DNA from: Pycnopodia helianthoides | Lineage: Eukaryota; Echinodermata; Asteroidea; Forcipulatida; Asteriidae | Reading direction: 5' to 3' | Assembly (NCBI GenBank): GCA_032158295.1 | Contig: CM063256.1 | Location: forward strand, 15,508,574-15,572,573 | DNA: 64,000 nt | In this document: positions 42,944 through 55,203 of the stretch, one piece after another | How positions within the stretch are numbered: the stretch's first letter is position 1 | Layout: the number at the start of each line of letters is the position of its first letter | Made by a program: the position numbers and the translations under genes | The notes under the pieces: model-generated | Database searches by the model: none | What the model saw: only the letters and a program-made list of their open reading frames with translations | What the model was told of the DNA's origin: nothing

Positions 42944-43007
42944 CTCCGCTGACGATGACTAGAGCAAGCTAGTCGAAACGTTGAGAACAAAAGAACTCAA
43001 TCCGCGG
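42944..43007 (+). ncRNA. Hammerhead-ribozyme-like fold (Penelope-type relic?)
   Basis: CUGACGA (42949-42955) matches the CUGANGA core. Stem II: GACUAG (42957-42962), loop AGCAAG, CUAGUC (42969-42974). GAA core at 42975-42977. Stem III: UUGAG (42981-42985), 10-base loop, CUCAA (42996-43000) with U 43001 and C 43002 at the expected cleavage site. Stem I: CUCCG (42944-42948) with CGCGG (43003-43007), one mismatch. One extra U lies before stem II and CG is bulged in stem III. Penelope-like retroelements are known to carry hammerheads; no Penelope RT is seen here. Confidence 0.5.
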
Positions 43008-44174
43008 CAGTACAGTTAACTACGAAAAGTCCCCTCGATCCCCTAAGCGAAAGTAGTAGTCCCGGCCGATTTCCCACCTTTCGCCCAGCTAGTAGTTAAT
43101 AAGCAGGACAGTTCTTTTCAGAACTGAGGAGTCTTCCGAATGCCAAAAATCTACTCCGCAGTAGCAGAACAAATAGCAAGACAAGTTCTCTAAAGAACAC
43201 AAATCTACACAGCAAAGTAGATACATGTATGCACATGGTGTTACCGCAAACCGAATATATGTTGATACCTCACCATACAATGCCTCAACAACAATAAACT
43301 GCCCGGATTTGCAAACGTTATAGGCCTTTTGTTTTATCCCATGCTTTAATATCAAGATTGATTGAGCCATTGTTGAAACAACGCAGGTGTAATCTGTCAC
43401 GTAGGCAAGTTAGTGGTGTTCCGGGGTTCGGTCAAGGCACGGAACACTATTGTAGGGCAAGGTTGTTTTTGATTTTGTTTCAACAACCCCAGAAACCCGG
43501 AAGAAGAGTAACAAAATCAGAGTCATATGTGTAAAAGACGCATATCCTCAAATAAGGTCGAAACACAAAGTACGAGATTTTAGTTGTTATTTTAATTTAA
43601 GATGGAATTATTTTTCTATTTTAAAAACCAATAATGCACTGAATTTATTAATAAAAATAATTCATTGTGTATGGATCATTCAAAGGTAGCTTCATTTCCC
43701 CATTCCCGAATTAAGTACAAAATCTAAATCTTGTGTTTTTCTTGCTGAAAAATGTTTCAGTTACAAAAATCAAATTTAAAATCTATAGTTGTATTGTGTG
43801 ATTTCAATGAATTTGATAAATTGATCAAACTAGTAATTGTCAATTAAATTGGCATATTTTAAGAATAAAGTTATAGTCGTGAGATGTCGTTAAAGGTCTT
43901 ATAAGAATGTGGTGGAAATTATATTTTAACTCAGTCTTCGGGCAATTTCTCAGTATTCAAAAATGCACAGAAAAAAAAAGTTGTTTGGTCTGTGTAAAAG
44001 TACAGTTAATGTTGTTATAATGATAAGGATTACGTCATTTTGAAATGCTGGGTTAAGTTTAAAGTTAGATTTCGACGCTCTCACTATTTTTCCGTCGATA
44101 ACTAGAAAATAATTATTTTGGAAACCATTTCAAAACCAATGATGTTACCATTCATTTATAATAATATCGACTTA
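43008..44174. other. Intergenic, no gene recognised
   Basis: A/T-rich sequence; nothing recognised beyond the possible downstream part of the hammerhead-bearing repeat. Confidence 0.3.
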
Positions 44175-44400
44175 AACTCCCGGGTCAAAACTGACCTAGA
44201 TTCCGCGTCCAAGGGCCCATTTGGGTCAGGCTGACCCAGAAAGTGGTTCAAAATGCAGTTTCAACTCAGACTCTGCGTCAGGTTGACACATTTGGGGGTC
44301 ACTTTTGACACAGATTCCGGGTCAGGTTGACCCAGAAGTGGGTCAGGCCTTCTTGGACCTGACTCCTGGTAAGAATTGACCCTGGATCTTTTAGAGTGAA
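44175..44400. repeat. 'GGGTCAGxxTGACCC' dispersed repeat, copy 2
   Basis: 'tcccgggtcaaaactgacc', 'tttgggtcaggctgaccc', 'ccgggtcaggttgaccc', 'tggatcttttagagtg'. Layout as in 23210-23445. Confidence 0.65.
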
Positions 44401-45139
44401 AACTCTACCAGAAACCAACGATGTACTATTTATCCATAGACGATAAATCATTAATAGGCCTATGCACTTCTTCATTAACAAATCCCAGAGAATCTTTGGA
44501 ACTCCAATCCTTGAGAAGTTATTCCAGAAAGCATGAACGTCCATTTAATATGTTTTTAAAAGAAGGAACCAATGGACCATAAAATCTATGGTCATTGATT
44601 CATTTTCGGGTAGGCATGTATACCTTTAACTTTTAGTATATTTTTTTATTAATATTTTATACAACGAAATAATAATTTATTGTGCCAAATTTTTACAATT
44701 ATATATTGATTATTATGTGTGTCTCGGACTTATTCCAACAATTTTGGGAAACTTGCAATTGATCGCCAATTATTTATTTTAGACCAGCGTGAAGCTGCGT
44801 GCAAACTCGTGAGACGACCCGCGAGTTAATATTCTATTCAATTCCCTTCTCGGAAATGCGCACGTATGCATAATATTGTGCGCATAGTACCAATTTAAAC
44901 AGTGATAATGAAGATCAATGGTTGACACTTACTTATTGCTTTACCCATATAATTATTTGGGGGGGGGGGGCGTTCGATTGGCTTCACCTGGTCGAGCCTG
45001 GTCTGACCTAAGTAACCTGCGGAGTAGGGTTTTACTTGGGTAGTCACACCAGGGTAAGTACACACGGGTCGATCTGAGTAGAAGCTAAATTGAAACTAAC
45101 CCTGTATGTAATATGCAAATGACGTCATTTGAGTAGGGT
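44401..45139. other. Intergenic, no gene recognised
   Basis: A poly-G run at 44959-44970; G/C-richer patch to 45120. Nothing coding recognised. Confidence 0.3.
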
Positions 45140-45290
45140 GACCTCGGTAAGTAGTCAAATAGAAGGTTGCCCATTGGCCCATCCAGTGAGCCGCACGTAC
45201 GGAGGTGTATGTGTTTCATTGCTCCTTCACCTTTTTACCTCTAAGATGGTGGTGTGCTGATGTCAATGCATAAGGTTCATTGACTTTTTT
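45140..45290. repeat. Dispersed ~170-bp repeat, copy 3 (see 15530)
   Basis: 'gagtagggtgacctcggtaa', 'gttgcccattggcccatcca', 'tttttacctctaagatggtg', 'gctgatgtcaatgcataagg'. Confidence 0.55.
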
Positions 45291-45899
45291 AACGTACAAA
45301 ATCTCGCAGTTTAACGGGCCCGAGTACAAATATTCGCGAGACTTTGATGGTCTATTGTTACCTTGTTGTTCTACCCGATTAGTCTTTCTCTAAATTGTAT
45401 GTAAATAATTTCCCTGTTCCTTTGATATACACATTTTTCTTCTCAATGATAACTATTGTATTACTATTAGTAATTGGTGTTGAAAATACGATTTATAGAA
45501 AGGGGAATTTTTCAGCAACTCTTTTCACAACCGTTGTTTATTGGATATTGATATTAGCTTGAGATAAATTATTAATTCAGAAGTATTTATAATATAAAAT
45601 CATATTTAGACTTAAGTCGACAACTCATGCAATTGAATGCAAAATTGTTACCTTTCTGTAAATATAATCTAGACAATAGACATTTGAACTTTTTCACCAT
45701 GACTTCGAATGAATGTACTTTCTGAAATAAAAAATACAGTTTCCCGTACATGATAATATCTACAACATTTCCAGTTGTTGTTATTACAATTTACATAAAT
45801 GTCTTTGTATTCGTGATGTTGTAGGCTCGAACGTATCACGTGAGGACGAAATCCATATTGATTGGCAAGTTTTGTTTGTTTTTTTGTTTTTTGCATTAA
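45291..45899. other. Intergenic, no gene recognised
   Basis: A/T-rich, nothing recognised. Confidence 0.3.
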
Positions 45900-46275
45900 A
45901 GGAACATTACAGAATTGGTTTTTGCTAACAAAAAAGTTGCTGGCAGTGAAAGCACTTTATGTAATCCACCATATACATAAACTGACAAACCTGTAGAAGT
46001 TTGAGATCGATCGGCCATCTGGGTCACGAGAAAATAGTGAAAAACCGATTACACGTTTGCATGAAATCATTTAGGTTCAACAAATGAATAAAACGCTCAC
46101 TGAGCGATAAACTCCAATCGGAAAATTAGTTTATTCATTTCTCATCAAATATGGCATTTCAGACAGAAATATTTCAAGGGATGTTTTCTACTATCATCAT
46201 CATTAGACCGTGTAACTTTTATGTAAATCTGTGATCAAAAGTATATTTTACAATTACCAATTCTGTAATGTTCCT
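45900..46275 (-). mobile_element. TTAA-flanked MITE, copy 3 of 4
   Basis: 376 bp; AGGAACATTACAGAATTGG ends, TTAA at 45896-45899 and 46276-46279; opposite orientation to copies 1 and 2 (interior 'gctcactgagcgataaactc'). Confidence 0.88.
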
Positions 46276-46815
46276 TTAAGTCAACCTCGCCGTATAAAAT
46301 CCGAGCCATGGCACGGGAGCCAAGTCAGTGCATTGGTCTCATGAATCCCGAAGCCATCCAATTCTGTTGACTTCCGAGTCGGCTCATTGCCAAAAGTTCA
46401 AGATGATAACTTGGCCACAGCCATTCAAGTACTTGACAAAACTCATAGAGCTAATATATTGCAGTGAGCTAGTGGTACATCCCTCTCATTACTTCGAATA
46501 AAGTCGCCATGAAAACTAAAATATTAATTAATTTACCTGAAGAAGTTTTGACAATAAAAAAGCAAACTTATCCAAAAGAGATCGGTCCTGTCTGACAATC
46601 AACTCAATCTGCTTTATAGCAACGGAGTTACCTCAGTTATAACGGTAGTCAATTTATGAAATCGTTGTACACTTGTCGTTGATAACATCACTGAATATTA
46701 TAACAGCTTGTGTCAAGTGCCGACGTGATGATTCATGTGATAAGAATAGTTGCTTCTCTGTTAAAGAACTCATGGTGTATCGGTTATTATGGAAGTATTC
46801 TTCACTGTTAACATA

Positions 46816-46945
46816 CAGTTCCGGGGCCCGGGGTCCCGGGGTCCCTGACCCCATTTCTGGGGCAGACTGATCCGGACGGAAAGTGGTTAAGAAATATGGG
46901 TTTTAACTCGGACTCTTTCTTTGATCATTGGAAAGTGGTCAGGCC
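46816..46945. repeat. 'GGGTCAGxxTGACCC' dispersed repeat, copy 3 (partial)
   Basis: 'ggggtcccggggtccctgac', 'gatccggacggaaagtggtt', 'ttaactcggactctttc', 'aagtggtcaggccc'. Shares the 'aagtggtt...ttttaac' core with the other copies. Confidence 0.55.
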
Positions 46946-47109
46946 CACGCAATACTATACATTGTAACCACTCACGAACTTGGCAACAGGCCGTTCTTGC
47001 CACGCGGAACATCACCTCGTCTTGCTTGCCTCACAACAATGACTATCGCTACAATGATTACTGCATATCTCGACTGGACGCAAAAACTCATTAGATCATT
47101 ATAATTTTT

Positions 47110-47302
47110 ATTGAAATGTATGCGATAAAGGTATGCAATAAAATCCACGACATTGCAAATAAATTCGCATACGTATGCGCACATATTCGCGAATTGTTTC
47201 ACGACATTGCATACGTGTGCGCACACAATCGCGATAAATTTCGCAACATCGCATACGTATGCGCACACGTTTGCGATGTGCGATGTCCCTTTAGGGCCAC
47301 CA
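47110..47302. repeat. Internal ~45-bp repeats of 'GCATACGTATGCGCACA' in a hAT-like MITE
   Basis: Three to four units built from the palindrome GCATACGTATGC, 'gcgcaca' and 'attcgcgaa..tttc.c.acat'. The right end, 'gatgtccctttagggccacc', is the same terminal sequence as the MITE at 20552-20738; the left end was not located. Confidence 0.65.
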
Positions 47303-48190
47303 TAACATCTGGATCGAACCGACCCGGAAACGTTAGGGTGTATCAATACGAAAACAAATGAGAATTATTTTTTTATTATATTTTCTATAGGTGCGCGACA
47401 AATTTATTTAAAAATGAGAATTTTAACAGCCTGTTCTTTGTTAAACTTAGATCTTCATTATTAGTTCGTTCGGAGGCAACTGTGAAATGATGAATGAGAA
47501 AATGAGCTAGGAAATCAATAAACAAATGCCTTTAAATTGCACAAATGCCAATAAATATGTATGCATATAGTTAGAGAGAGGGGAGGGAGGGGGAGAGAGA
47601 GGGAAACTTATATTTATTGGTTTGTGGCAGTTTGGGGGCTTGGTGACTAAACGTTAACAATTGAATGGCACACCTAAATGCAGGAGTTCGTAGGTGATAA
47701 ACAAAACTTTGACACTGATAGAATGAATGAGTGAATTGAGTTCACCACAATGCAACAACAATATCTGCTAATGGGTAGGATACCGGGGAGTACCCCAAAA
47801 AAATCAAATCGAAGTAAGTCACCTTTCAGAGTTCAAGCCAGAGGCATGATAACTACTCACTCAATCAGCATGAGACACAAAACATATCAAGTATACTCTA
47901 ATGACTAAAGTGAAAATAAATGAGAAACACGAATGTGCAGAGCTGAACAGGATTATAGCAACAAATAAACGAAGATAGATCAAGAAACTAATCTTACACA
48001 GTCATGAACGTTATATGTAAAACCAAATAGGTGATTTAATACTGTTGGCAGTGAGGAAATAAAATAATATGAAGATGCAGGAATACATGTAACTAATCGG
48101 GCACATTGTATGTTGCTGCATTCAAAGAGGGGATTACTGTGAGCAGTGAGAACAAACTTTCTTTATAAAGAAAATTCCTTAGAAATCCAA
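47303..48190. other. Intergenic, no gene recognised
   Basis: A/T-rich, with a GA-rich patch at 47572-47605. Nothing recognised. Confidence 0.3.
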
Positions 48191-48199
48191 CCATGCAAA

Positions 48200-49900
48200 A
48201 CAAATCTGTTTATACTCTGTATAAGAACATAAAAAACGGTATTTTAACTCTCAATTCGAAATCAACAAGGGTAATATCAAAGGCACTTGTAATGTGATAA
48301 ATTCTGTTTTAAATAAGCGAAAACACAAGCCAAACCCTTCCTACATTATCCATGAAAGTGTGACTACTGAAGGTGACAATGAAATTAGTGGCGCATTCAA
48401 TGATTATTTTGTTAGCGTTGGTACTAAACTTGCTAACAAGCTCCCATTATGTAATACTACATTTGAGTCCTTTCTTAACGATAAATGTCACCATTCTATT
48501 TTCCTGAGCCCTATTTTACTAGAAGAAATTGTTGATGTTCTTTTAAGAACATCGCTTCCTTGTGGTAAAGCCCCAGGATGTGATTCATTTAGCCCTTTTG
48601 TTATTAAACAAGTTAGGTAATGGCAAAACCACTTGCAAAGATCTTCGATATGCCTTTAACTTCGGGGTTAAAGTTACCCCTATTCATAAAGGTGGTGATA
48701 GAAATGTCACTGGCAATTATAGACCCATATCAGTTCTGTCGACGTTTTCAACGGACCTTTGAAATACTGATCTATACAAGGCTAATGGGTTTTATATGTA
48801 AGGATAACCTCCTCTCTGAATCACAATTTGGTTTTAGAGAAAAGCGTTCAACGGAGTTAGCGACATCTTTTGTAATAAATAAATTGCTTAATGGCTTTGA
48901 AGACAGAAGCTTTTCTATTGGCATATTTCTGAACCTGTCTAAGGCCTTCGACACAGTTAATCATGACATTTTAGTACGTAAATTAGAACGTTATGGAGTC
49001 TGCGGAATAGCGTTGGAGTGGTTTAAAAGTTATTTATCTAATAGAACACAATTTGTTTCATATAATTCTACTAATTCAACAGAGAAAACTATTATCTGCG
49101 GAGTGCCTCAAGGCTCTGTTTTAGGTCATTTGCTATTCATTCTTTATATTAATGACATCTGTAAAACGTCAGATATTATGCCATTTTGTCTTTTTGCCGA
49201 TGACACAAGTTTAGTTTTCAGCCACAGACATGTAGATGTAGCTGTGAACATTTTAAATATTGAATATTTGAATATTGAATATTAAAGCAAATAAACTTTG
49301 TCTTAATTTGCTAAAATAAAATTATATTATATTCTGTCAAGCACAACGTAGATATATTCAATCTGTACCTCTAGTTTTGGATGGTGTAGTGCTCAAACAA
49401 GTTACACATACCAAGTTTTTGGTGTAGAAATTGATGACAATTTATCTTGGAAGAATCATATAAGATACGTTACAAGTACTAAAAAATATTGGTATAATGA
49501 ACCGTCTTAGGAAATTCATACCTGGGTATATTCTATTGACCCTATATAACTTTTAGTTCTTCCGTATCTAAATTATTCGATTCTTACTTGGGGCGGTTCC
49601 TTGGCACAAAGCAACAGACTTCTTACCTTGCAAAAGAGAGCTGTTCGTATAATTTCTAATGATGGTACCCGTGACCACACGGCTCCATTATTTTTCAACC
49701 TTAGATTATTACAAATTGTCAACCTTTATCAACTAAATTTGGGAAAATTTATGTATAAAGCTATGAATAACGCATTACCAAATTGCATTAATTCATTTTT
49801 TCACATTAACTTCAAACGTCCATTCATACTATACTCATAGTACTGCAAAGAAAAATCTGTTCGTTTCCCGCCAGAGAACAACATTAAACCAAAATAGTCT
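48200..49900 (+). mobile_element. LINE ORF2 remnant with reverse transcriptase (CR1/Jockey-like)
   Basis: Segments in different frames: 48294-48617 (NEISGAFNDYFVSVGTKLAN, LRTSLPCGKAPGCDSFSPFV), then 48620-49285 with RT motifs FGFREKRSTELATSFVI, NLSKAFDTVNHDIL, GVPQGSVLGHLLFILYINDI, CLFADDTSLV (catalytic F-A-D-D), then 49601-49840 (LTLQKRAVRIIS, APLFFNLRLLQIVNLYQLN). Motif A has Asn in place of the first Asp of D-L-S-K-A-F-D, but the key F-D is kept. At least three frameshifts; no endonuclease part, so 5'-truncated and dead. A TTA run follows directly. Confidence 0.9.
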
Positions 49901-49912
49901 AGTTCAACGTGG

Positions 49913-49949
<37 letters not shown>

Positions 49950-49950
49950 T
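49913..49950. repeat. (TTA)n microsatellite
   Basis: About 38 bases of ATT units at the 3' side of the LINE at 48200-49900, probably its simple-repeat tail. Confidence 0.9.
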
Positions 49951-50389
49951 ATTCGGCCAGTGTCAAAAACAAATACATACAAGTAGAACAAAGGATAATA
50001 AGACTTTTAAAAAAAGTAACTTAAATACAGGGTAACTAGAGGAGCGGGATTAGACAAAAGGGTACAGGATCGACATGTACGGGATGTGGAGGGAGGAAGA
50101 GGAAGGGACAACAATCCATTCTAAGACGGCCAGGATGAACAAAAGCGTACTACTACACTATGACTCAAAAGCCTGCTTATCCAATCCTCGAATAGAGTAT
50201 AAATAAACAATCACTATAATAAACACTTAGATACTATAAAATAAACAATATAAAAATATACTTTGAGTAAAACTAATGAGAAAATTTGAAGCACTAGATA
50301 GATGTTTGATAGATTAGGAGCTGCTAACAAACTCGACAACAATTGTGTTATTTAAATAAGTTATTTAAAAAGAAAAACAGAATAGGTAA
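49951..50389. other. Intergenic, no gene recognised
   Basis: A-rich; nothing recognised. Confidence 0.3.
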
Positions 50390-50760
50390 ATAATAAATAA
50401 TTAAATTAATACATGAATGAATGAATAGATAGATAAAGAAAGAAAGAAGGAGGGAAGGAGGGGGAGGGGGAGAGAGGGAGAGAGAGAGAGAAAGAAAGAA
50501 TTAATTAAACAAATAAATAAATAGATAAATAATTGAGTAAATAAATAAATAAATAAAGGAATAATTAAATAAATAAATAAATAAATGATGAATAATAAAC
50601 AAAAGAACGAACGAATGAATAAATAAATTAATTAATAAGTAGCTAAATGAACAAAAATATTTTTTATGAACAAATAAATAAAAAATATATAAAAATAATA
50701 AATCAATCAATCAAACAAACAAAAGATAAATTAATAAATAGATAAATAAATAACCATTAA
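50390..50760. repeat. (AAATA)n / (GAGGA)n low-complexity tract
   Basis: Irregular 'aataaataaata', 'gaaagaaagaa' and 'gggagagagag' runs. The long Tyr/Leu/Phe-rich minus-strand frame is an artefact. Confidence 0.9.
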
Positions 50761-50839
50761 GTGGGGAAAAAAATCAATACAGATCAAATCAAGTCAAAAC
50801 ATAACAAATCAAATACAATCCAATACAATAAAAAGGATT

Positions 50840-51096
50840 AGCATTAAACATCATTGTTGAAATAACATGACAGTTGGTTGTTAAAACTCCTCCAAGAGTC
50901 AAGAATGACCGAGTTCTTAACGGCGGTTGGCAAGCTACTCCAGATACGAGGGAAAGAATGAATTAGAGAATTCTTCAGGCAATGAGTTCTGGCAAAGTGA
51001 TGGTTGAAGGTCAGAGTGTCCAAGTGATGGGTATTGATTTGGGTGAGGGAAGTAACTGCAGAGCATTTGACTTGTCCAAATAAACATTTCATAGTA
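50840..51096 (-). mobile_element. LINE ORF2 C-terminal fragment
   Basis: Minus strand: MKCLFGQVKCSAVTSLTQIN, THHLDTLTFNHHFARTHCLK, NSLIHSFPRIWSSLPTAVKN, SVILDSWRSFNNQL. F-P-R-x-W-x-x-L-P...L-x-x-F is the usual C-terminal end of CR1/Rex RTs. Joined head-to-head to 51100-51570 through a hairpin. Confidence 0.8.
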
Positions 51097-51130
51097 AATG
51101 AAATGTTTATTTGGACAAGTCAAATGCTGT
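51064..51130. repeat. Perfect 30-bp hairpin joining two LINE pieces
   Basis: GCATTTGACTTGTCCAAATA and 'aacatttcat', five bases, then the exact complement. It marks the switch from a minus- to a plus-strand LINE 3' region. Confidence 0.95.
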
Positions 51131-51570
51131 TTATGGAATGGTCTGAGTTACTCAATTAAAACTTCAATCACTCTACCTGCCTTCACAAGAAAATTGAAAA
51201 AACAAACTTCTTGATGCATATTCATAAGTTTTGACCTAGTGTTCAACAAACTCACGTTCTTACATTAGCCTTTGTCGTGTGTTTTGTCTGTCTAGTCTGT
51301 TGTTTTGTACATGTTTTTGTCTTCTGTAGTATTTACTGTTGTTTGTCTGTCAATAGGTTAAGGCACAAAAGCCTCGGCTTCACCTAAACCTAATTGTTGT
51401 CCTACTTACTGCTTATTTATAACTATCGTGTATTACTGATCAATATAAATTATTGTGAATTATCAAAATGTACTTATCTAAATTTACTATGTATTTGAAC
51501 CTAATGCATTGACAAACTCTGCTTTGAAATGTGAAAATGTAAGGACAGCATTGAAATAAATGTTTAACGA
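51100..51570 (+). mobile_element. LINE 3' end and 3' UTR
   Basis: After the hairpin, short coding relics (QSLYLP, FTRKLKKQTS in different frames) are followed by a 3' UTR-like region ('ttaaggcacaaaagcctcgg', 'gaaataaatgtttaacga') ending in GATG repeats. Typical of a CR1/Rex-like 3' terminus. Confidence 0.6.
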
Positions 51571-52699
51571 TGTTTGATGATGAAGTGGTTTTCTTTGGTA
51601 GGCTATGACTGCTTAGTTTGGGTTTTGGCAGGTGGCTTGGATTTTGTTCGGGTGGGGGTTCATTCCATTATAAAATGCTTGAATTTTAACAATAGAGTGA
51701 CTCTGGTTATTTCATTCTTTCTGTTTTGACTCTGAGTTACAACGGTGCAAGCTTCCCTGATGTTGTTACAAACCTTTTTGAAAGGAATAACAATGTGGTT
51801 TGTACATTTTTGTTCACGTCACGCGCAGATTATATAGATCAATGTACACAGCGATAGGATTGAATGTTTTCTCAAACAATGGGAGTGTCTGGCTTACTGT
51901 TGAGGATGTATGCCATTATATGGGGAATCCCGAGCATACCCCAGTCAGTGACTTACCAGACGCTATGGTGTGTCTCGTGACCTTTGTAAGCCACTAATAA
52001 TATGCCAAATGGCCTTAGAGTTGCCGCAGCAGGGCAAATGAACTTTTATTCCTCCGTGAGTAGGGACACTTGTACTTTATGAATTTACTTAAAGGGAAGT
52101 GCAGTTGTAAAGATAAAATAATAATAAAATTATTTAAAAAAAATATATACTGTTAATATTAGTACAACATACTTGTATTGCGCATACGTATAAATGCTTA
52201 TAGTCCCTGTTTGCATTTTTAAGAGATATGGAGACAGGAACAATACAGAATCTTGTAGGAAAACAAAAAATATATGCACAAAAATATTATTAATAACAAA
52301 CAATATTGACAATAATAGAAAAGTTGGACAAGATACTGGAGCCCGACGTATCGTTTACCTCAAAAGGACAAGGTTTCTTGCCTTTAAAAAGTTAACACAG
52401 AGTGTGTCCGAGTACATCATCTTTCAACCAGGGTCTTGCATGGCAGAACGCTGATTGGAGCGTTACCGAACATCATCAGAATTTTATGAGAATGTCATCT
52501 GCGAGTCATCGTTCACAAGCTATCTAGGGCAGGCTTGCCCTATGGTCCGTCAGTGCTCATGACTATATTATCTAAACATTAATGTTCAAACCGGATTTTC
52601 ATTCATTCGACAAGATTTCTATAAAAAAAACGTGTCTTCAACATGCTGGATTGTTTGTGGCTTCATCTCTTATGTATGGCCAACATAATAAACAAAGAG
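51571..52699. other. Intergenic, no gene recognised
   Basis: A/T-rich; nothing recognised. Confidence 0.3.
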
Positions 52700-52872
52700 A
52701 CCAATGCTTAAGCACAAAAAGTAGCTTAGCACAACAAAATTATTCGTACCAGAATAAAGTTACCAGGCAAACTACCAGGTCTTGTTACTATAATATCCTG
52801 CTCATTTTTGCAAAGCAGAAAGTTGTTATGCAATATTTTCTGCCATATGCAACTCTATGAAATTGGGCCCAG
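52700..52872. mobile_element. MITE of the 29386 family
   Basis: 'atgcttaagcacaaaaagta', 'gcacaacaaaattattcgta', 'ccagaataaagttaccag', 'atcctgctcatttttgcaaa', right end 'caactctatgaaattgggcc'. Confidence 0.7.
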
Positions 52873-54291
52873 TTGTTAGCGAGCTGTTTACGATAATGCA
52901 GTGAGATATACTCACAGGGGGCACGTTAAAACAAAGTAGTGCGTGGGAGGTCTGGGTTCCTTGAAATATTGGAACCGCTGGACTTGTGCGATTTACTGAT
53001 TTTGGTTCTCCGGATTATTCAACAGACTATATATTTCTTGAAAATTGTTGCGTAAATTAAGCCAGAGATTATGATGAGATAATCTCCTTGAATAAAGAGA
53101 CATCCACATTCCTTGCAGAGTAATTCCCTTTATCGCTTGGTGATTCAATCTTTGTCGTTCATGAATGACAGGCTTTTTAGCAATTAAGCACATTAATGTT
53201 TCGAATCCCCTAGAAATCATCTTAACCTAAACAGTCAGTTTAACGAGGTAGTTAATATCAATATCATTGTTGTCAACTTTGTAGTCGTGATAAATTGACA
53301 ATATAAACAACAATTGGAAAGAGTAAACAAACACAATAATCTGCGTCACCCCAAAACTTATATGGAAGACTTTGGTCTGTATTTGTTGTGAATATATACG
53401 TACAATTGATAACAATGAATTATAACTCTTCCAAGTGAAGGGTTTAATAGGGGCTAAGGTTTCGATCATGCTTCATAGATCAGCGAAAAGAACCACCACA
53501 CCACACCACACCACACCCCCATGTTACAATTGTAACGCACAATATGACGAAGAGGAAGAATTAGAATGTCTTTAATCAGTTCATTAAGTGACTCATGAAT
53601 ATAAGAGGGAGCTGAATGAAACAATGCATGTTTTTTTAAGTTTAATGTCGGAGAACATTATTTGGGCTTATGGGGGTCTGTCACTTTACATGGGTCCATA
53701 GTCCGGTTACTTGAAATCGAGCTTGGAAACAAACAAGCCTATATCATATCAGTATCTGGTTACGTGATACAATTTGACCTAGTGCAAGGACCCTCTCGTA
53801 GCAGGGTCGATACTATAGACTGGTCCATGTCTGTATCTGCAAGAATAAACACACGCACTGGTCTTACAAACCCGATGATTTAATTGGACAGACACTAGCA
53901 ATCACTCGTAACTAACATGCTGATACCGCACAGTGGAGTCTGCAAGTGCCGTAACACACGGTGAGGCAAGGTCAAAGGTACATCTGGCAGGAAACCGATA
54001 TGTTCTAAAGGCCGGTATCTGGTGAAGTGTGACAACAGCTATTCAGGCTAGCGCCATGCACACTCGGAGGAGAGTCGCCGAATATACACACACTCCCATT
54101 GCAAACACTGGGCGAACGACTGCTTGCCTCTGTGGGCCCAGCTTCTTAACCAAACATCTCCGTGAATTTACGAAACAAGCTGGTGGTGATACCAACTTGC
54201 TGACCACATACAGTTGATTAGCTCTTTGAGTCAGAAAACTTTGTAAACCTACACCAAAGAATAACAAAGAAACAGCCACCATGTACGTGCA
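52873..54291. other. Region upstream of the hephaestin-like exon
   Basis: No gene recognised. A short (CCACA)n run at 53493-53516. The last few hundred bases should hold the promoter and 5' leader of the gene starting at 54292; no TATA box stands out. Confidence 0.3.
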
Positions 54292-54485
54292 ATGTTCACC
54301 CCACCTCACCTCGTTGCTGCCGTGGGTCTCATCGCGGCGTTTTTCGGTATAGCTGCACACGGTTCACGGTTCGATTTTACCACTACCCAACTCCGAGAGT
54401 TCTATGTTGCTGCCGTGGAGGTTGAGTGGGACTATGCCCCTACGGGTAGGAACGTCATCAAGGATACAGAAATAACTCCTGGAAG
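54292..54485 (+). CDS. Hephaestin/ceruloplasmin-like multicopper oxidase, exon 1
   Basis: ATG then 64 codons and two bases before AG|GTAAGC. MFTPPHLVAAVGLIAAFFGI and AAHGSRFDF form a signal peptide; then TTTQLREFYVAAVEVEWDYA and PTGRNVIKDTEITPGR. The E-F-Y-x-A-A-x-E-V-E-W-D-Y-A-P-T-G-x-N pattern opens the first cupredoxin domain of hephaestin, ceruloplasmin and factor V/VIII relatives. Hephaestin-type proteins oxidise ferrous iron at or outside the plasma membrane; the copper-binding His motifs lie in later exons and are not seen. An upstream ATG at 54281 is out of frame and short. Only the start of the gene is identified, so the gene could be incomplete. Confidence 0.72.
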
Positions 54486-55080
54486 GTAAGCTTGTGAACC
54501 AGTTTGCCCCTTACTTAGTCTGTGATTTGCCCTGGCACGCTTGGCCACACTATGGTTTGCCAAAGCAGTGACAAGCACAGCCCTATCTCTACACCCCTCG
54601 TCGATCATGGGTCGATAATATCAAGGGTGTTCTTTAAGAATTAAGGTGCGGATACCACAGCTCTCCCTCCTCAACTTTTTGCCCCACTGTTCTGCCCGCT
54701 GTTGCCCCATCGTGATCTTCCTTTAAAGTTGTAAAGTATCTGTTTTGCAAGGGGGGTGTTAATGCACCACGGAGGTACTATACATCCATGATTGAAACAT
54801 GGAGGAAGTAAACTACCCTCATGATTGCACTATGAGATGTTGGTTTCAGATTAATACCAGTCCACTATTTAGCATAAGTGAATGTTGGTTAAATAAAGTT
54901 TGAAGTCTGATACCGGAAATCCACCGATCCTGCTCCATCGATCATATTCTTGAGGGTCTGGGCGTTGGATAGACCATAGAGGAAGGAAACCCATAAAACC
55001 TAAACAAAATGAGCTAGATCGAATATCAAAGTTATGTGTAAGTGGTACACATTATGAAGTTGAAACTTCTTCATTTGCAG

Positions 55081-55203
55081 TCCTTGGTTTACCCATATAG
55101 CTTCTCCTGTGAGCAGCTGGAGTGGACGGAAACATCACAATCTTTACGTATCTCTGGATGATACGCTGACGAATATGTTGGGAGATCTCGGTCTCTTAAT
55201 TTG
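55081..55203 (+). CDS. Possible exon 2 of the hephaestin-like gene
   Basis: Acceptor TTTGCAG, donor TG|GTAAAA; one leading base, 40 codons, two trailing, matching the phase of exon 1. Encodes PWFTHIASPVSSWSGRKHHN, LYVSLDDTLTNMLGDLGLLI. The 'L-Y-x-x-x-D-D-T-x-T...L-G-x-L-G-x-x-I' spacing fits the second strand region of the first cupredoxin domain in this family. The usual Pro in L-G-P is Leu. No exon 3 was found in the remaining 8.8 kb. Confidence 0.45.
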
